Shown here: in pieces, positions 1 to 14,435 of the stretch
How the letters are laid out: each line of letters begins with the position of its first letter
How positions within the stretch are numbered: position 1 is the stretch's first letter
Assembly (NCBI RefSeq): GCF_028649475.1
Contig: NZ_JAQSIP010000004.1
Span: 1-64,000, forward strand
Source: Curvibacter cyanobacteriorum
GTDB lineage: Bacteria > Pseudomonadota > Gammaproteobacteria > Burkholderiales > Burkholderiaceae_C
Direction: 5' to 3'
DNA: 64,000 nucleotides
Program-made: the position numbers and the translations under genes
The notes under the pieces: model-generated
Database searches by the model: none
Seen by the model: only the letters and a program-made list of their open reading frames with translations
Told to the model about the DNA's origin: nothing

Positions 1-1
1 T

Positions 2-127
<126 letters not shown>

Positions 128-136
128 TTGACACGG

Positions 137-212
137 AGGGGTATAGCTCAATTGGCAGAGCGTCGGTCTCCAAAACCGAAGGTTGTAGGTTCGATTCCTA
201 CTGCCCCTGCCA
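137..212 (+). tRNA. trnW: tRNA-Trp (anticodon CCA)
   Basis: A 76-nt cloverleaf. The acceptor stem AGGGGTA (137-143) pairs with TGCCCCT (202-208), with one T-G pair; the discriminator is G209 and the CCA end is encoded at 210-212. The anticodon loop reads CTCCAAA, giving anticodon CCA for tryptophan codon UGG. The T-arm GTAGGTTCGATTCCTAC is intact. It starts 9 nt after the tuf stop and is probably co-transcribed with tuf. Confidence 0.97.
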
Positions 213-231
213 CCTGAAGGTGGCAACCCAA

Positions 232-256
232 AAGCCCGTCAAGACCTGACGGGCTT
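232..256 (+). terminator. Hairpin between tRNA-Trp and secE, probable (partial) terminator
   Basis: AAGCCCGTCA (232-241) and TGACGGGCTT (247-256) form a perfect 10-bp stem with a 5-nt loop. It is followed by CGGTGTCTC rather than a clean T-run, so termination may be incomplete, which would let tuf/tRNA transcription continue into secE-nusG. It could also serve as an end for tRNA processing. Confidence 0.6.
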
Positions 257-303
257 CGGTGTCTCAGGACACGCAACAATTTTCAAGCGGGAACCAGCCA
301 ATC

Positions 304-687
304 ATGGCAACTTCACAGGTTGAAACCGTCAGTGCCGGGGCCGACAAGGCCAAGATCGCGGCTGCAAGTGCTCTGGTGCTTGCAGCCTTGGTGGCGTTTT
401 ATCTGCTGTCGCGCCAAGGCGCCTGGGCTCAGTGGGCCGCCCTGATCGTGGGCCTGGCAGCCGCCGTGGGCGTCTTCCTGACGTCTGAGCCGGGTCGCCA
501 GTTGGTGGCCTTTGGCCGCGAAGCCGTGCGCGAAGTTCGCAAGGTGGTCTGGCCCACCCGCAAAGAAGCCATGCAGATCACGGCCTATGTGTTCGCCTTT
601 GTGGTCGTCATGGCTTTGTTCCTCTGGTTCACTGACAAAACCCTGGAATGGTTGTTCTACGACTTGATTCTGGGCTGGAAGAAATAA
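304..687 (+). CDS. secE: Preprotein translocase subunit SecE
   Basis: 127 aa, the same length as E. coli SecE. It clamps the SecY channel in the inner membrane as part of SecYEG. Two hydrophobic helices lie near residues 17-35 and 43-60, then the conserved amphipathic segment with [13 protein letters not shown] (about 80-92), then a third helice near 97-117. The ATG at 304 is preferred over an in-frame GTG at 259, because the latter lies at the foot of the upstream hairpin and would add a non-homologous tail. The stop TAA (685-687) shares its last A with the nusG start, so the two genes are translationally coupled. Confidence 0.95.
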   Translation: MATSQVETVSAGADKAKIAAASALVLAALVAFYLLSRQGAWAQWAALIVGLAAAVGVFLTSEPGRQLVAFGREAVREVRKVVWPTRKEAMQITAYVFAFVVVMALFLWFTDKTLEWLFYDLILGWKK

Positions 688-1274
688 TGACTGACGCTGT
701 TGACAACACCGCAGGCGAAGCGGCTGCGGCGCCCGTGAACCCGGATCTGCGCTGGTACGTGGTGCACGCCTATTCGGGCATGGAAAAGGCCGTCGAGCGC
801 AACATCCTCGAGCGCATCAACCGCGCCGGCATGCAGCACAAGTTTGGTCGCATCCTGGTCCCCACCGAAGAAGTGGTGGAGATGAAGAACGGCCAGCGCA
901 AGACCACCGAGCGTCGCTTCTTCCCCGGCTACGTGCTGGTGGAGATGGTCATGGACGACGAGTCCTGGCACTTGGTCAAGCACACCAACAAGGTCACTGG
1001 CTTTGTGGGTGGCGCCAAGAACCGACCTGCTCCGATCTCCGAAGCCGAAGTGCAGAAGATCGTGAGCCAGATGCAAGAAGGCACCGACAAGCCGCGTCAC
1101 AAGGTCGAGTTTGAAGTGGGCGAACTGGTTCGCGTCAAGGAAGGCCCGTTCACGGATTTCAATGGCTCGGTCGAAGAAGTCAACTACGAAAAGAGCAAGG
1201 TTCGTGTGTCGGTGACCATCTTCGGTCGCGCCACCCCGGTCGAGCTCGAGTTCACCCAGGTCGAAAAGACCTGA
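687..1274 (+). CDS. nusG: Transcription termination/antitermination factor NusG
   Basis: 195 aa. NusG binds the RNA polymerase clamp and links it to Rho or, through S10, to the ribosome. The N-terminal NGN domain (about 20-130) begins [17 protein letters not shown] and contains [13 protein letters not shown]; the C-terminal KOW domain (about 140-195) contains [19 protein letters not shown]. The ATG at 687-689 overlaps the secE stop by one base. An in-frame upstream extension to 648 exists but runs inside secE and is not conserved-looking. About 140 nt separate it from rplK. Confidence 0.97.
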   Translation: MTDAVDNTAGEAAAAPVNPDLRWYVVHAYSGMEKAVERNILERINRAGMQHKFGRILVPTEEVVEMKNGQRKTTERRFFPGYVLVEMVMDDESWHLVKHTNKVTGFVGGAKNRPAPISEAEVQKIVSQMQEGTDKPRHKVEFEVGELVRVKEGPFTDFNGSVEEVNYEKSKVRVSVTIFGRATPVELEFTQVEKT

Positions 1275-1414
1275 GTTTGCTCCCCTCCCTTTCCCGGTTC
1301 GCCGGTTGAGGTGCTACCCGATTCGGCACCCCGTCAAAACTCAGAGTCGTTAACCCCGGGAAGCTGCGCCGCTCATGTCGAGTGGTGCCGCGTTTGACCC
1401 GCAAGGAGTAAAGC

Positions 1415-1846
1415 ATGGCGAAGAAAATCGTCGGTTTTGTGAAGCTGCAAGTTCCAGCTGGCAAGGCCAACCCGTCCCCCCCGATCGGCCCGGCACTGGG
1501 TCAACGTGGTCTGAACATCATGGAGTTCTGCAAGGCGTTCAACGCGCAGACCCAAGGTGTTGAGCCTGGTCTGCCGCTGCCGGTGGTGATCACCGCGTTC
1601 GCTGACAAGAGCTTCACCTTCATCATCAAGACGCCCCCGGCGACCACCTTGATCAAGAAGGCCATCAAGCTGGACAAGGGCTCTGCCCGTCCGCACAGCG
1701 ACAAGGTCGGCAAGATCACCCGCGCTCAGCTCGAAGAGATCGCCAAGACCAAGATGAAGGACATGAACGCTGCCAGCGTTGATGCCGCCATTCGTACCAT
1801 TGCCGGTTCCGCACGCTCCATGGGCGTGACGGTGGAAGGTCTGTGA
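1415..1846 (+). CDS. rplK: 50S ribosomal protein L11
   Basis: 143 aa, the normal L11 length. L11 binds the GTPase-associated region of 23S rRNA at the base of the L12 stalk and is needed for RelA activation. The N-terminal domain starts [20 protein letters not shown] with the proline-rich [11 protein letters not shown] segment; the C-terminal RNA-binding domain ends GVTVEGL. A Shine-Dalgarno AAGGAG lies at 1403-1408. The 140 nt upstream hold a weak GGTGC/GCACC hairpin (1310-1330) and probably the rplK promoter, but I cannot assign the boxes. The stop overlaps the rplA start (TGATG). Confidence 0.98.
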   Translation: MAKKIVGFVKLQVPAGKANPSPPIGPALGQRGLNIMEFCKAFNAQTQGVEPGLPLPVVITAFADKSFTFIIKTPPATTLIKKAIKLDKGSARPHSDKVGKITRAQLEEIAKTKMKDMNAASVDAAIRTIAGSARSMGVTVEGL

Positions 1847-2541
1847 TGACTAAGCTCACCAAAAAAGCAAAAGCCCTGCAAGGCAAGGTTGACAGCAACA
1901 AGCTGTACCCCCTGAACGACGCCCTCACCCTGGTGAAGGATTGCGCAACCGCCAAGTTCGATGAATCCATCGACGTGGCTGTGCAACTCGGCGTTGACGC
2001 CAAGAAGTCGGACCAAGTGGTTCGTGGCGCTGTCGTGCTGCCCAACGGCACCGGCAAGACCAAGCGTGTCGCTGTGTTCGCCCAAGGCGCCAAGGCTGAA
2101 GAAGCCAAGGCCGCTGGCGCTGACGTGGTCGGCATGGACGACCTGGCTGCCATGGTCAAGGCGGGCGACATGCCTTTCGACGTCGTGATCGCTGCCCCCG
2201 ATGCCATGCGCATCGTGGGTACCCTGGGTCAAATCCTGGGCCCGCGCGGTCTGATGCCTAACCCGAAGGTGGGCACCGTGACCCCGGACGTCGCCACGGC
2301 TGTGAAGAACGCCAAGGCCGGTCAAGTGCAATTCCGCGTCGACAAGGCCGGCATCATCCACTCGACCATCGGCCGTCGCTCGTTCGACACCGACAAGCTG
2401 CAAGCCAACCTGGCTGCGCTGGTCGATGCCCTGAACAAGGCCAAGCCGGCGACCAGCAAGGGTGTTTACCTGCGCAAGGTGGCTGTGTCCTCGACCATGG
2501 GCGTGGGCGTTCGCGTTGACACCCAAACCATCGCAGCCTAA
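1846..2541 (+). CDS. rplA: 50S ribosomal protein L1
   Basis: 231 aa. L1 forms the mobile stalk of the 50S subunit near the E site and in many bacteria represses its own rplKA mRNA. The start [15 protein letters not shown] at ATG 1846 shares its A with the rplK TGA stop, a typical coupled pair; a GTG three bases upstream is less likely. Motifs include [14 protein letters not shown] and [15 protein letters not shown]. The L1 start region and the rplK leader are where autogenous repression would act by analogy with E. coli; the target was not identified here. Confidence 0.98.
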   Translation: MTKLTKKAKALQGKVDSNKLYPLNDALTLVKDCATAKFDESIDVAVQLGVDAKKSDQVVRGAVVLPNGTGKTKRVAVFAQGAKAEEAKAAGADVVGMDDLAAMVKAGDMPFDVVIAAPDAMRIVGTLGQILGPRGLMPNPKVGTVTPDVATAVKNAKAGQVQFRVDKAGIIHSTIGRRSFDTDKLQANLAALVDALNKAKPATSKGVYLRKVAVSSTMGVGVRVDTQTIAA

Positions 2542-2784
2542 TCGCTCGATTGAAGAAATCGTCAGAGGGTGAAAGCCCTCTGGTGTGGTGGGCCCTGATG
2601 GCTGCAAGGCTGTCAGGGGCCATCCAAGACCGCTGGTGTGCACGCCGCAAGGCAGGCACTTAATACCCGAGGGGCCAGCGCAGATGGCGATCCCGCTGCA
2701 GATGGAAATTTTCCAAAACAGTTGGTCGCTGCACTAAGGCGCGTTGCGGGTTCCGACCCAAAACGCATTTTGAAGGAGTAGACC
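2542..2784 (+). promoter_or_regulatory. rplJ leader (candidate L10-L12 autoregulatory RNA)
   Basis: A 243-nt gap before rplJL. It holds a 7-bp stem CAGAGGG/CCCTCTG (2563-2569 with 2576-2582), then a longer hairpin TGGGCCCTGA/TCAGGGGCCA (2588-2597 with 2616-2625, one mismatch). A structured leader that binds L10(L12)4 and represses rplJ translation is known at this position in E. coli and other bacteria. Assignment here is by position and structure only; the kink-turn was not traced. Confidence 0.45.
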
Positions 2785-3324
2785 TTGAGTCTGAATCGCA
2801 GTGAGAAAGAAGCGGTCATTTCCGAAGTGACCAGCCTCGCCGCTAAAGCTCAAACGCTCGTGATCGCGGAATACCGTGGCATCACGGTCGCTGACATGAC
2901 CAAACTGCGCGTCGATGCACGCAGCAAGGGTGTGAGCCTGAGTGTTCTGAAGAACACCCTGGCCCGCCGTGCTGTGGCTGGCACCCAGTTTGACGTTGTC
3001 GCCGACCAGATGACCGGTCCGCTGATCTATGGCTTCTCTGAAGACGCTGTGGCCGCCGCTAAGGTGGTGGCCGATTTCGCGAAGACCAACGACAAGCTGG
3101 TGATTCGTGGTGGCGCCATCGGAGGCAAAGTCCTGGATGTGAACGGCGTTAAGCAACTGTCTAGCATTCCGTCGAAGGACGTGCTGTTGGCCCAGTTGTG
3201 CGGCTTGTTGATGTCCCCCATCTCCCGTACCGCTGTGGTGCTGGGTGCTCTGGCGGCCAAAAAGGGCGAAGGCGCAACCGAGGAAGTGGCTGCTGCCGCT
3301 ACCGAAGAAGTGGCTGCTGCTTGA
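2785..3324 (+). CDS. rplJ: 50S ribosomal protein L10
   Basis: 179 aa, slightly longer than E. coli L10 (165). L10 anchors the L12 dimers on the ribosomal stalk. The start is TTG at 2785: an AAGGAG at 2773-2778 sits at the right distance, the N-terminus [15 protein letters not shown] matches the family, and there is no nearby in-frame ATG. The core contains [12 protein letters not shown] and LKNTLARRA. The C-terminal tail is a low-complexity stretch in which TEEVAAA occurs twice. A rare start codon combined with a structured leader suits translational control. Confidence 0.97.
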   Translation: MSLNRSEKEAVISEVTSLAAKAQTLVIAEYRGITVADMTKLRVDARSKGVSLSVLKNTLARRAVAGTQFDVVADQMTGPLIYGFSEDAVAAAKVVADFAKTNDKLVIRGGAIGGKVLDVNGVKQLSSIPSKDVLLAQLCGLLMSPISRTAVVLGALAAKKGEGATEEVAAAATEEVAAA

Positions 3325-3364
3325 GCGCGCAGTCACCTGTTAACCAATTGTTAGGAATTTAAAA

Positions 3365-3739
3365 ATGGCATTCGATAAAGACGCATTTCTGACCGCTCTC
3401 GACAGCATGACGGTCCTCGAACTCAACGACCTGGTCAAGGCCATCGAAGAGAAGTTTGGCGTGAGCGCTGCCGCCATGGCCGCTCCCGCTGCTGGTGGCG
3501 GCGCTGCTGCTCCGGCCGCTGAAGAAAAGACCGAATTCAACGTCGTGCTGACCGACGCTGGCGCCAACAAGGTGTCCGTCATCAAGGCCGTGCGCGAAAT
3601 CACCGGTCTGGGTCTGAAGGAGGCCAAGGACCTGGTCGACGGCGCTCCCAAGGCCGTCAAGGAAGGCATTGCCAAGGCCGACGCCGAAGCTGCCAAGAAG
3701 AAGCTGGAAGACGCTGGCGCCAAGGTCGAACTCAAGTAA
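3365..3739 (+). CDS. rplL: 50S ribosomal protein L7/L12
   Basis: 124 aa. L12 is the multicopy stalk protein that recruits translational GTPases. The N-terminal dimerisation domain is followed by an Ala/Gly-rich hinge (about residues 36-55) and the compact C-terminal domain with [35 protein letters not shown] and the ending [12 protein letters not shown]. It lies 40 nt after rplJ with an AT-rich ribosome binding region (TTAGGAATTT), consistent with the higher translation that L12 needs. Confidence 0.98.
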   Translation: MAFDKDAFLTALDSMTVLELNDLVKAIEEKFGVSAAAMAAPAAGGGAAAPAAEEKTEFNVVLTDAGANKVSVIKAVREITGLGLKEAKDLVDGAPKAVKEGIAKADAEAAKKKLEDAGAKVELK

Positions 3740-3754
3740 TTGGGTCTCGCTCAG

Positions 3755-3797
3755 AGGCTGGAGTGCCCCAAAAGGCCTCCAGCCTTTGGTGCTTCTT
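3755..3797 (+). terminator. rplL-rpoB attenuator hairpin
   Basis: AGGCTGGAG (3755-3763) and CTCCAGCCT (3777-3785) make a perfect 9-bp stem, followed by TTGGTGCTTCTT. In E. coli a partial terminator in this interval sets the ratio of r-protein to RNA polymerase mRNA; this hairpin is in the right place for the same role. About 230 nt of leader remain before rpoB. Confidence 0.6.
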
Positions 3798-4026
3798 GGA
3801 TGCATCCAAGCAGAGCACACCCAAAAGAGGCAAATTGGCCTCTTTTGAGTGTTTTCTGACCCCGACAGCAGAAGACGCCTTGGTTCGGGCGATGTGCAAC
3901 GCATCGCCGTCAGCCATGGTTGGTAGTGGCCAACCGCCAAGTCTCGCCCGAGTGTGCCCCAGCGTGCGCCACCGTGCGTTTCCCATCGTCGAAGACCCAG
4001 GACTCATGTCTTTGCCCGGAGATTTC

Positions 4027-8151
<4,125 letters not shown>

Positions 8152-8171
8152 TTTGAAAGGGAAAGAGTCAC

Positions 8172-11100
8172 ATGAAATCGCTACTCGACCTGTTCAAGCA
8201 ATTCACGCCTGACGAGCATTTCGATGCCATCCGCATCGGCATGGCCTCGCCCGAGAAGATCCGTTCCTGGTCTTTCGGTGAGGTGAAGAAGCCCGAAACC
8301 ATCAACTACCGCACCTTCAAGCCGGAGCGTGATGGTCTGTTCTGCGCCAAGATCTTCGGCCCCATCAAGGACTACGAATGCCTGTGCGGTAAGTACAAGC
8401 GCCTCAAGCACCGCGGTGTGATCTGCGAGAAGTGCGGCGTTGAAGTCACGCAGACCAAGGTGCGTCGCGAGCGCATGGGTCACATCGACCTGGCCGCGCC
8501 TTGCGCCCACATCTGGTTCCTGAAGTCGCTGCCGTCGCGTCTGGGCCTGGTGCTCGACATGACCCTGCGCGACATCGAACGCGTGCTGTACTTTGAAGCC
8601 TACGTGGTGACCGACCCCGGCATGACCCCGCTGAAGAAGTTCAGCATCATGAGCGAGGACGACTACGAAGCCAAGCGCAAGGAATACGGCGACGAGTTCA
8701 TCGCCAAGATGGGCGCTGAAGGCATCAAGGACCTGCTGGAGTCGATCGAGATCGACACCGAGATCGAACGCCTGCGCGGCGACCTGACCGGCTCGGAAGT
8801 CAAGGTCAAGAAGAACGCCAAGCGCCTCAAGGTGCTCGAAGCCTTCAAGAAGTCGGGCATCAAGCCCGAATGGATGGTGCTCGAAGTGCTGCCCGTGCTG
8901 CCGCCGGACCTGCGTCCGCTGGTGCCGCTGGACGGTGGCCGTTTCGCCACCTCCGACCTGAACGACCTGTACCGCCGCGTCATCAACCGCAACAGCCGTC
9001 TGCGCCGTCTGCTCGAGTTGAAGGCCCCGGAAATCATCGCCCGCAACGAAAAGCGGATGCTGCAAGAAGCCGTGGACAGCTTGCTGGACAACGGCCGCCG
9101 CGGCAAGGCCATGACCGGCGCCAACAAGCGCGCTCTCAAGTCGCTGGCCGACATGATCAAGGGCAAGAGCGGTCGTTTCCGTCAGAACTTGCTGGGCAAG
9201 CGCGTCGACTACTCGGGTCGTTCGGTGATCACCGTGGGCCCGACCCTGAAGCTGCACCAGTGCGGTCTGCCCAAGCTGATGGCCCTGGAGCTGTTCAAGC
9301 CCTTCATCTTCTCGCGCCTCGAAGCCATGGGCATCGCGACCACCATCAAGGCCGCGAAGAAGGAAGTTGAATCCGGTACCCCGGTGGTGTGGGACATCCT
9401 TGAAGAAGTCATCAAGGAACACCCGATCATGCTGAACCGGGCGCCGACGCTGCACCGCTTGGGCATTCAGGCTTTCGAGCCGATCCTGATCGAAGGCAAG
9501 GCCATCCAACTGCACCCGCTGGTTTGCGCGGCCTTCAACGCCGACTTCGACGGTGACCAGATGGCTGTCCACGTGCCGCTGTCGGTTGAAGCCCAAATGG
9601 AAGCCCGCACCCTGATGCTGGCCTCCAACAACGTGCTGTTCCCGGCTTCGGGCGAACCGTCCATCGTGCCTTCGCAAGACGTGGTGCTGGGTCTGTACTA
9701 CACGACCCGTGACCGCATCAACGCCAAGGGCGAAGGCCTGGTGTTCTCCGACACCCATGAAGTGCAACGCGCTTTCGACGCTGGCCAGGTGGACCTGACC
9801 GCCCGCGTGACCGTGCGCATCACCGAATGGAACAAGGACAAAGCTACGGGCGAATTCGTGCCTGAAACCAAGCTGGTGGAAACCACCGCTGGCCGGGCCC
9901 TGCTGTCCGAGATCCTGCCCAAGGGCCTGCCTTTTGCCAACATCAACAAGGCGCTCAAGAAGAAGGAAATCTCCAAGCTGATCAACGTCTCCTTCCGCAA
10001 GTGCGGTCTCAAGGAAACAGTGGTCTTCGCCGACAAGCTGCTGCAAAACGGTTTCCGTCTGGCGACCCGCGCCGGCATCTCGATCTGCATCGACGACATG
10101 CTGGTGCCGCCAGAGAAGCACGGCATCATCGAGCGCTCCGAGAAGGAAGTGAAGGAGATCGAACAGCAGTACGTCTCCGGTCTGGTGACCTCGGGCGAAC
10201 GCTACAACAAGGTCGTGGACATCTGGGGCAAGGCCGGTGACGAAGTCTCCAAGGTCATGATGGCCCAGTTGGCCAAGCAAAAGACCATTGACCGCCACGG
10301 CAAGGAAGTCGATCAGGAATCGTTCAACTCGATTTACATGATGGCCGACTCCGGTGCCCGCGGTTCTGCTGCCCAGATCCGTCAGCTCGCAGGGATGCGG
10401 GGCCTGATGGCCAAGCCTGACGGCTCGATCATTGAGACCCCCATCACGGCGAACTTCCGTGAAGGTCTGAACGTGTTGCAGTACTTCATCTCCACCCACG
10501 GTGCCCGTAAGGGTCTGGCGGACACGGCGTTGAAGACGGCCAACTCGGGTTACCTGACCCGTCGTCTGGTGGACGTGACGCAGGACTTGGTTGTGACCGA
10601 GGACGATTGCGGCACCAACAATGGTTCGCTGATGCGCGCCATCGTTGAAGGCGGTGAAGTGATCGAATCGCTGCGCGACCGTATCCTCGGCCGCACCGCT
10701 GCCGACGACGTGCTGCACCCCGAAACCCGCGTCGTGCTGGCCAAGGCCGGCCAGATGCTGGACGAAGACCTGATCGAAGAACTCGAAGCCGCTGGCGTCG
10801 ACGAAGTGAAGGTGCGCACCGCGCTGATCTGCGAAACCCGCTACGGCCTGTGCGCCAAGTGCTACGGTCGCGACTTGGGCCGCGGTGGCCTGATCAACCT
10901 CGGCGAAGCCGTGGGCGTGATCGCTGCCCAGTCCATCGGTGAACCGGGTACCCAGCTGACCATGCGGACCTTCCACATCGGTGGTGCCGCGTCGCGTGCT
11001 GCCATCGCCTCCAGCGTGGAAGCCAAGTCCAACGGCATCATCGGCTTCAATGCCACGATGCGTTATGTGAGCAACACCAAGGGCGAGCTGGTGGTGATTG

Positions 11101-12386
11101 CACGTTCGGGTGAAATCATCATCCAGGACGAGCATGGCCGCGAGCGCGAACGCCACAAAGTGCCTTACGGTGCGACCCTGACGGTGAAGGCCGACCAGAC
11201 CATCAAGGCTGGCACGATCCTCGCCAACTGGGACCCGCTGACCCGCCCGATCATCACCGAGTTCGCCGGTCAGGTGAAGTTCGAGAACATCGAAGAAGGC
11301 CTGACCGTGGCCAAGCAGGTCGACGAAGTGACCGGTCTGTCCACCCTGGTGGTGATCGATCCGAAGCGTCGTGGCTCGGCCAAGGTGGTGCGTCCGCAAG
11401 TGAAGCTGGTCGACGCCCAGAACCAGGAAGTCAAGATCCCGGGCACCGATCACTCGGTGACCATTGGCTTCCAGGTCGGCGCGCTGATCCAGGTGCGCGA
11501 CGGTCAAGACGTGGGCCCTGGCGAAGTGCTGGCCCGCATCCCGGTTGAAGGTCAAAAGACCCGCGACATTACCGGGGGTCTGCCGCGTGTGGCCGAGCTG
11601 TTCGAAGCCCGTACGCCGAAGGACAAGGGCACCCTGGCCGAAATGACCGGTACCGTGTCGTTCGGTAAGGAAACCAAGGGCAAGGTCCGCTTGCAGATCA
11701 CCGATCCGGAAGGCAAGGTCTGGGAAGAACTCGTGCCGAAGGAAAAGAACATCCTGGTGCACGAAGGCCAGGTGGTGAACAAGGGCGAATCGATTGTGGA
11801 CGGCCCGGCCGACCCGCAAGACATCCTGCGCCTGCTGGGCATGGAAGAACTGGCCCGCTACATCGTGGACGAAGTGCAGGACGTGTACCGCTTGCAAGGC
11901 GTGAAGATCAACGACAAGCACATCGAGGTGATCGTTCGCCAGATGCTGCGCCGTGTCGTGGTCGAGAACACCGGCGAGTCGAACTACATTGCTGGCGAAC
12001 AAGTGGAGCGTTCGGAAATCCTGAACACCAACGAAGCGCTGCAACGTGAAGGCAAGGTGCCCGCCACCTACACCAACCTGCTGCTGGGGATCACCAAGGC
12101 CTCGCTGTCGACCGACTCGTTCATCTCGGCGGCTTCCTTCCAGGAAACCACCCGCGTGCTGACCGAAGCGGCCATCATGGGCAAGCGCGACGAACTGCGC
12201 GGCCTGAAGGAAAACGTGATCGTGGGTCGCCTGATCCCCGCCGGTACCGGTCTGGCTTACCACCAGGCGCGCAAGGCCAAGGACGCCATGGACGAAGCCG
12301 AGCGCCGTGCCATCGCTGAAGCCGAAGCCGCCGAGCTGGCAGCCAGCCAGGACTCGACGTCTGAAGAAGGCGCTGCCACCGAGTAA
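8172..12386 (+). CDS. rpoC: DNA-directed RNA polymerase subunit beta'
   Basis: 1404 aa, full length. It holds the catalytic magnesium-binding motif [12 protein letters not shown] at about residues 456-467, the N-terminal zinc ribbon [19 protein letters not shown] (about 70-88), the second zinc site [11 protein letters not shown] (about 888-898), and the bridge helix and trigger loop around [20 protein letters not shown]. The start [18 protein letters not shown] is the family N-terminus, preceded by AAAGGGAAAGAG. The Ala/Glu-rich tail is common in betaproteobacteria. A strong terminator begins 30 nt after the stop. Confidence 0.98.
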   Translation: MKSLLDLFKQFTPDEHFDAIRIGMASPEKIRSWSFGEVKKPETINYRTFKPERDGLFCAKIFGPIKDYECLCGKYKRLKHRGVICEKCGVEVTQTKVRRERMGHIDLAAPCAHIWFLKSLPSRLGLVLDMTLRDIERVLYFEAYVVTDPGMTPLKKFSIMSEDDYEAKRKEYGDEFIAKMGAEGIKDLLESIEIDTEIERLRGDLTGSEVKVKKNAKRLKVLEAFKKSGIKPEWMVLEVLPVLPPDLRPLVPLDGGRFATSDLNDLYRRVINRNSRLRRLLELKAPEIIARNEKRMLQEAVDSLLDNGRRGKAMTGANKRALKSLADMIKGKSGRFRQNLLGKRVDYSGRSVITVGPTLKLHQCGLPKLMALELFKPFIFSRLEAMGIATTIKAAKKEVESGTPVVWDILEEVIKEHPIMLNRAPTLHRLGIQAFEPILIEGKAIQLHPLVCAAFNADFDGDQMAVHVPLSVEAQMEARTLMLASNNVLFPASGEPSIVPSQDVVLGLYYTTRDRINAKGEGLVFSDTHEVQRAFDAGQVDLTARVTVRITEWNKDKATGEFVPETKLVETTAGRALLSEILPKGLPFANINKALKKKEISKLINVSFRKCGLKETVVFADKLLQNGFRLATRAGISICIDDMLVPPEKHGIIERSEKEVKEIEQQYVSGLVTSGERYNKVVDIWGKAGDEVSKVMMAQLAKQKTIDRHGKEVDQESFNSIYMMADSGARGSAAQIRQLAGMRGLMAKPDGSIIETPITANFREGLNVLQYFISTHGARKGLADTALKTANSGYLTRRLVDVTQDLVVTEDDCGTNNGSLMRAIVEGGEVIESLRDRILGRTAADDVLHPETRVVLAKAGQMLDEDLIEELEAAGVDEVKVRTALICETRYGLCAKCYGRDLGRGGLINLGEAVGVIAAQSIGEPGTQLTMRTFHIGGAASRAAIASSVEAKSNGIIGFNATMRYVSNTKGELVVIARSGEIIIQDEHGRERERHKVPYGATLTVKADQTIKAGTILANWDPLTRPIITEFAGQVKFENIEEGLTVAKQVDEVTGLSTLVVIDPKRRGSAKVVRPQVKLVDAQNQEVKIPGTDHSVTIGFQVGALIQVRDGQDVGPGEVLARIPVEGQKTRDITGGLPRVAELFEARTPKDKGTLAEMTGTVSFGKETKGKVRLQITDPEGKVWEELVPKEKNILVHEGQVVNKGESIVDGPADPQDILRLLGMEELARYIVDEVQDVYRLQGVKINDKHIEVIVRQMLRRVVVENTGESNYIAGEQVERSEILNTNEALQREGKVPATYTNLLLGITKASLSTDSFISAASFQETTRVLTEAAIMGKRDELRGLKENVIVGRLIPAGTGLAYHQARKAKDAMDEAERRAIAEAEAAELAASQDSTSEEGAATE

Positions 12387-12415
12387 TTTCGGCGGTTGAC
12401 CCTCTCTCAGCCTGG

Positions 12416-12454
12416 CGCCCCAGGCCCGTCACACGATGGGTCTGGGGCGTTTTT
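12416..12454 (+). terminator. Rho-independent terminator of the rpoBC operon
   Basis: CGCCCCAGGCCC (12416-12427) pairs with GGGTCTGGGGCG (12438-12449) over 12 bp with one G-T pair and a 10-nt loop, followed directly by TTTTTC. This is the clearest intrinsic terminator in the window. Confidence 0.92.
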
Positions 12455-12492
12455 CATCTGACAATGCATTGGAGCAATCTGGAGAGCCCGAC

Positions 12493-13047
12493 ATGTCCTG
12501 GGACGATGTGCTTGAATGGCCAATCGGGGTCTGGATCACAGCCGCGCTGCTGCTGTTCTGGGCCGTGGGCGCCTACAACCGCCTGGTGCGCTTGCGCGCC
12601 GCCGCGGTGCAGGCGTTCAGCCTGCTGGAGTCGCAGTGGCTGCGGCACCTGGCTTGGATCGAGGTGCAGACCTTGCCGGTGCCCAGCGACGCGGGGCCGC
12701 AACCCCCCGCGGGGGACTGGCAGGTGATGCTGCCTGCCATGGCCCAGTTCCGAGCCTGCCTGCAGTCGGCCAAGGCGGCCCCTTTGAGCGCCGAACGCCT
12801 GGCCGCGCTGGCCTCGGCATGGTCTGTGCTGCTGATGGCCATCCGCCAGACCCTGGCGCCCGATGACGCGGGTGCGTTGCGGGTGCCAGAATGGCTGGTG
12901 CCGCAGTGGGAGCAAATGATGCTTCAGGACCAGGCTGCCGTCGACGTGTTCAACGCGGCCATCACCCAATACAACGAGGCCATCCGCCAGTTTCCAGCCC
13001 TGCTTTTGGCGGGCTTGTTTGGCTACCGGTTGGCCCGCCCCCTATGA
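12493..13047 (+). CDS. LemA-like membrane-anchored protein, divergent
   Basis: 184 aa. One N-terminal membrane helix (about residues 10-28) is followed by YNRLVRLRAAAVQAFSLLESQ, which resembles the LemA signature after its single anchor, and the end contains FNAAITQYNEAIRQFP and LAGLFGYRLARPL, resembling the LemA C-terminal FN-x-FP-x-GF pattern. The body in between is much less conserved, so I call it a distant family member. LemA function is poorly defined. A GACAAT -10-like box lies at 12460-12465 and a GGAG at 12481 precedes the ATG. The stop overlaps the rsmB start (ATGA), so it is coupled to rsmB. Confidence 0.6.
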   Translation: MSWDDVLEWPIGVWITAALLLFWAVGAYNRLVRLRAAAVQAFSLLESQWLRHLAWIEVQTLPVPSDAGPQPPAGDWQVMLPAMAQFRACLQSAKAAPLSAERLAALASAWSVLLMAIRQTLAPDDAGALRVPEWLVPQWEQMMLQDQAAVDVFNAAITQYNEAIRQFPALLLAGLFGYRLARPL

Positions 13048-14435
13048 CAAGCGAACAAAAGACAACGACTGCCAAGACCGGTCCCCGGACCGGTGATTTC
13101 TCTGACTCGGTGCCTTTGTGGCAGCAGTTGCAGGCAGTGGCCCAGGCCCTGGCCGAGGTGCGCGGTGGCGCATCGGCCACCACCGCGCTGGACGCGGTGC
13201 CCGCGGCGCTGCGCCCCGGCGTGCAATCGCTGCTGTTCCATGTGCTGCGCTGGCTCGGTCAGGCCGAGGCCTTGCGCCGCAAGCTGGCGCCGCGCAACCC
13301 GCCGCCGGTGGCCGACGCCCTGCTGTGCACCGCCTTGGCCCTGGGCTGGCGTGAGGCCGAGGCCCCCTACGAGATGTTCACCCTGGTGGACCAGACGGTT
13401 GAGGCCGCCAAGCGCCTGCCCGCGACGCGCCCGCAGTCGGCCTTCATCAACGCCTGCCTGCGCCGTTTTCTGCGTGAGCGCGAGGCCCTGGTGGACGCCA
13501 CCGCGCGCGAGCCCATGGCCCAGTGGAACCACCCGCGCTGGTGGATCGACCGCCTGCGCCAGGACCACCCGCGCCACTGGCAAGAAATCTTGCGCACCAA
13601 CGCCACCCAGGCACCGATGACGCTGCGCGTCAACCTGCGCAAAACCACGGTGGCGGACTACCTGGACCGGCTCGCCAGCCAGGGCATCGAGGCCTTGCCG
13701 CTGGGCGGCCAGGCCCTCATGCTGTGGCAGGCCCGCCCAGTGCAAGACGTGCCGGGCTTTGCCGAAGGTTGGGTGTCGGTGCAGGACGCCGGAGCCCAGC
13801 TGGCCGCTCCGCTGCTGCTGCAAGAGCTGACCCCGCCGCCGGCGGGCCGACCGTTGCGTCTGCTCGACGCCTGTGCCGCCCCGGGGGGCAAGACCGCCCA
13901 CCTGCTGGAGCTGGCCGAGGCCGAGGTCACCGCGCTGGACATCGACCCCAAGCGCTGCGAGCGCATCCACCAAAACCTGGCACGTCTGCAATTGCAGGCG
14001 CGGGTGGTGGCCGCCGACGCGCGCGACATCGACCAATGGTGGCCAGTCAACGGCCAGCGGGAGCTGTTCGATGGCATTTTGCTCGACGCCCCCTGCACGG
14101 CTTCGGGCATTGTGCGGCGCCACCCCGATGTGCGCTGGCTGCGCCGCGAGAGCGACATTGGTCAGCTGGCCGTCATCCAGGCGGCCTTGCTGTCCCTGCT
14201 GTGGCCCCTGGTCCGACCCGGGGGGCGACTGCTCTACTGCACCTGCTCGGTTTTCAAGGCCGAGGGCGAGCAGCAGATTCAAACGTTTCTTGCGCACAAC
14301 ACTGATGCGGTTTTACGCCCGTCACCTGGCCATTTAATCCCCCGCACGGCGCGCAAGGGCGACGCTGTCCGGGACAATGGACACCGTGACCTCGACGGAT
14401 TTTTCTACGCCTTGCTCGAAAAACGCGCAGATTGA
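13044..14435 (+). CDS. rsmB: 16S rRNA (cytosine-967-C5)-methyltransferase RsmB
   Basis: 463 aa. It methylates C967 of 16S rRNA with S-adenosylmethionine. The N-terminal NusB-like RNA-binding domain covers about residues 20-165; the methyltransferase domain contains the SAM motif CAAPGGKTAHLLELA, the acidic ALDIDPKR, the DAPCTASGIVRRHPDVRW catalytic loop with the first Cys, and YCTCSVFKAEGE with the catalytic Cys. The start MTSEQKTTTAKT overlaps the previous stop. The 3' end overlaps the next gene by about 50 nt. Confidence 0.93.
   Translation: MTSEQKTTTAKTGPRTGDFSDSVPLWQQLQAVAQALAEVRGGASATTALDAVPAALRPGVQSLLFHVLRWLGQAEALRRKLAPRNPPPVADALLCTALALGWREAEAPYEMFTLVDQTVEAAKRLPATRPQSAFINACLRRFLREREALVDATAREPMAQWNHPRWWIDRLRQDHPRHWQEILRTNATQAPMTLRVNLRKTTVADYLDRLASQGIEALPLGGQALMLWQARPVQDVPGFAEGWVSVQDAGAQLAAPLLLQELTPPPAGRPLRLLDACAAPGGKTAHLLELAEAEVTALDIDPKRCERIHQNLARLQLQARVVAADARDIDQWWPVNGQRELFDGILLDAPCTASGIVRRHPDVRWLRRESDIGQLAVIQAALLSLLWPLVRPGGRLLYCTCSVFKAEGEQQIQTFLAHNTDAVLRPSPGHLIPRTARKGDAVRDNGHRDLDGFFYALLEKRAD
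14373..14378 (+). promoter_or_regulatory. Candidate -10 box for the DUF4390 gene
   Basis: GACAAT followed by 7 nt and then GTG at 14386. If used as a -10, transcription would begin at or next to the GTG, giving a leaderless message, and the ATG at 14377 inside the box would not be a start. No convincing -35 was found. Confidence 0.4.

Noticed and set aside
8181-12263. Long open minus-strand frame opposite rpoC (about 1360 codons)
   Set aside because: Same artefact as opposite rpoB; composition is His/Leu/Val/Gly biased and there is no recognisable domain.
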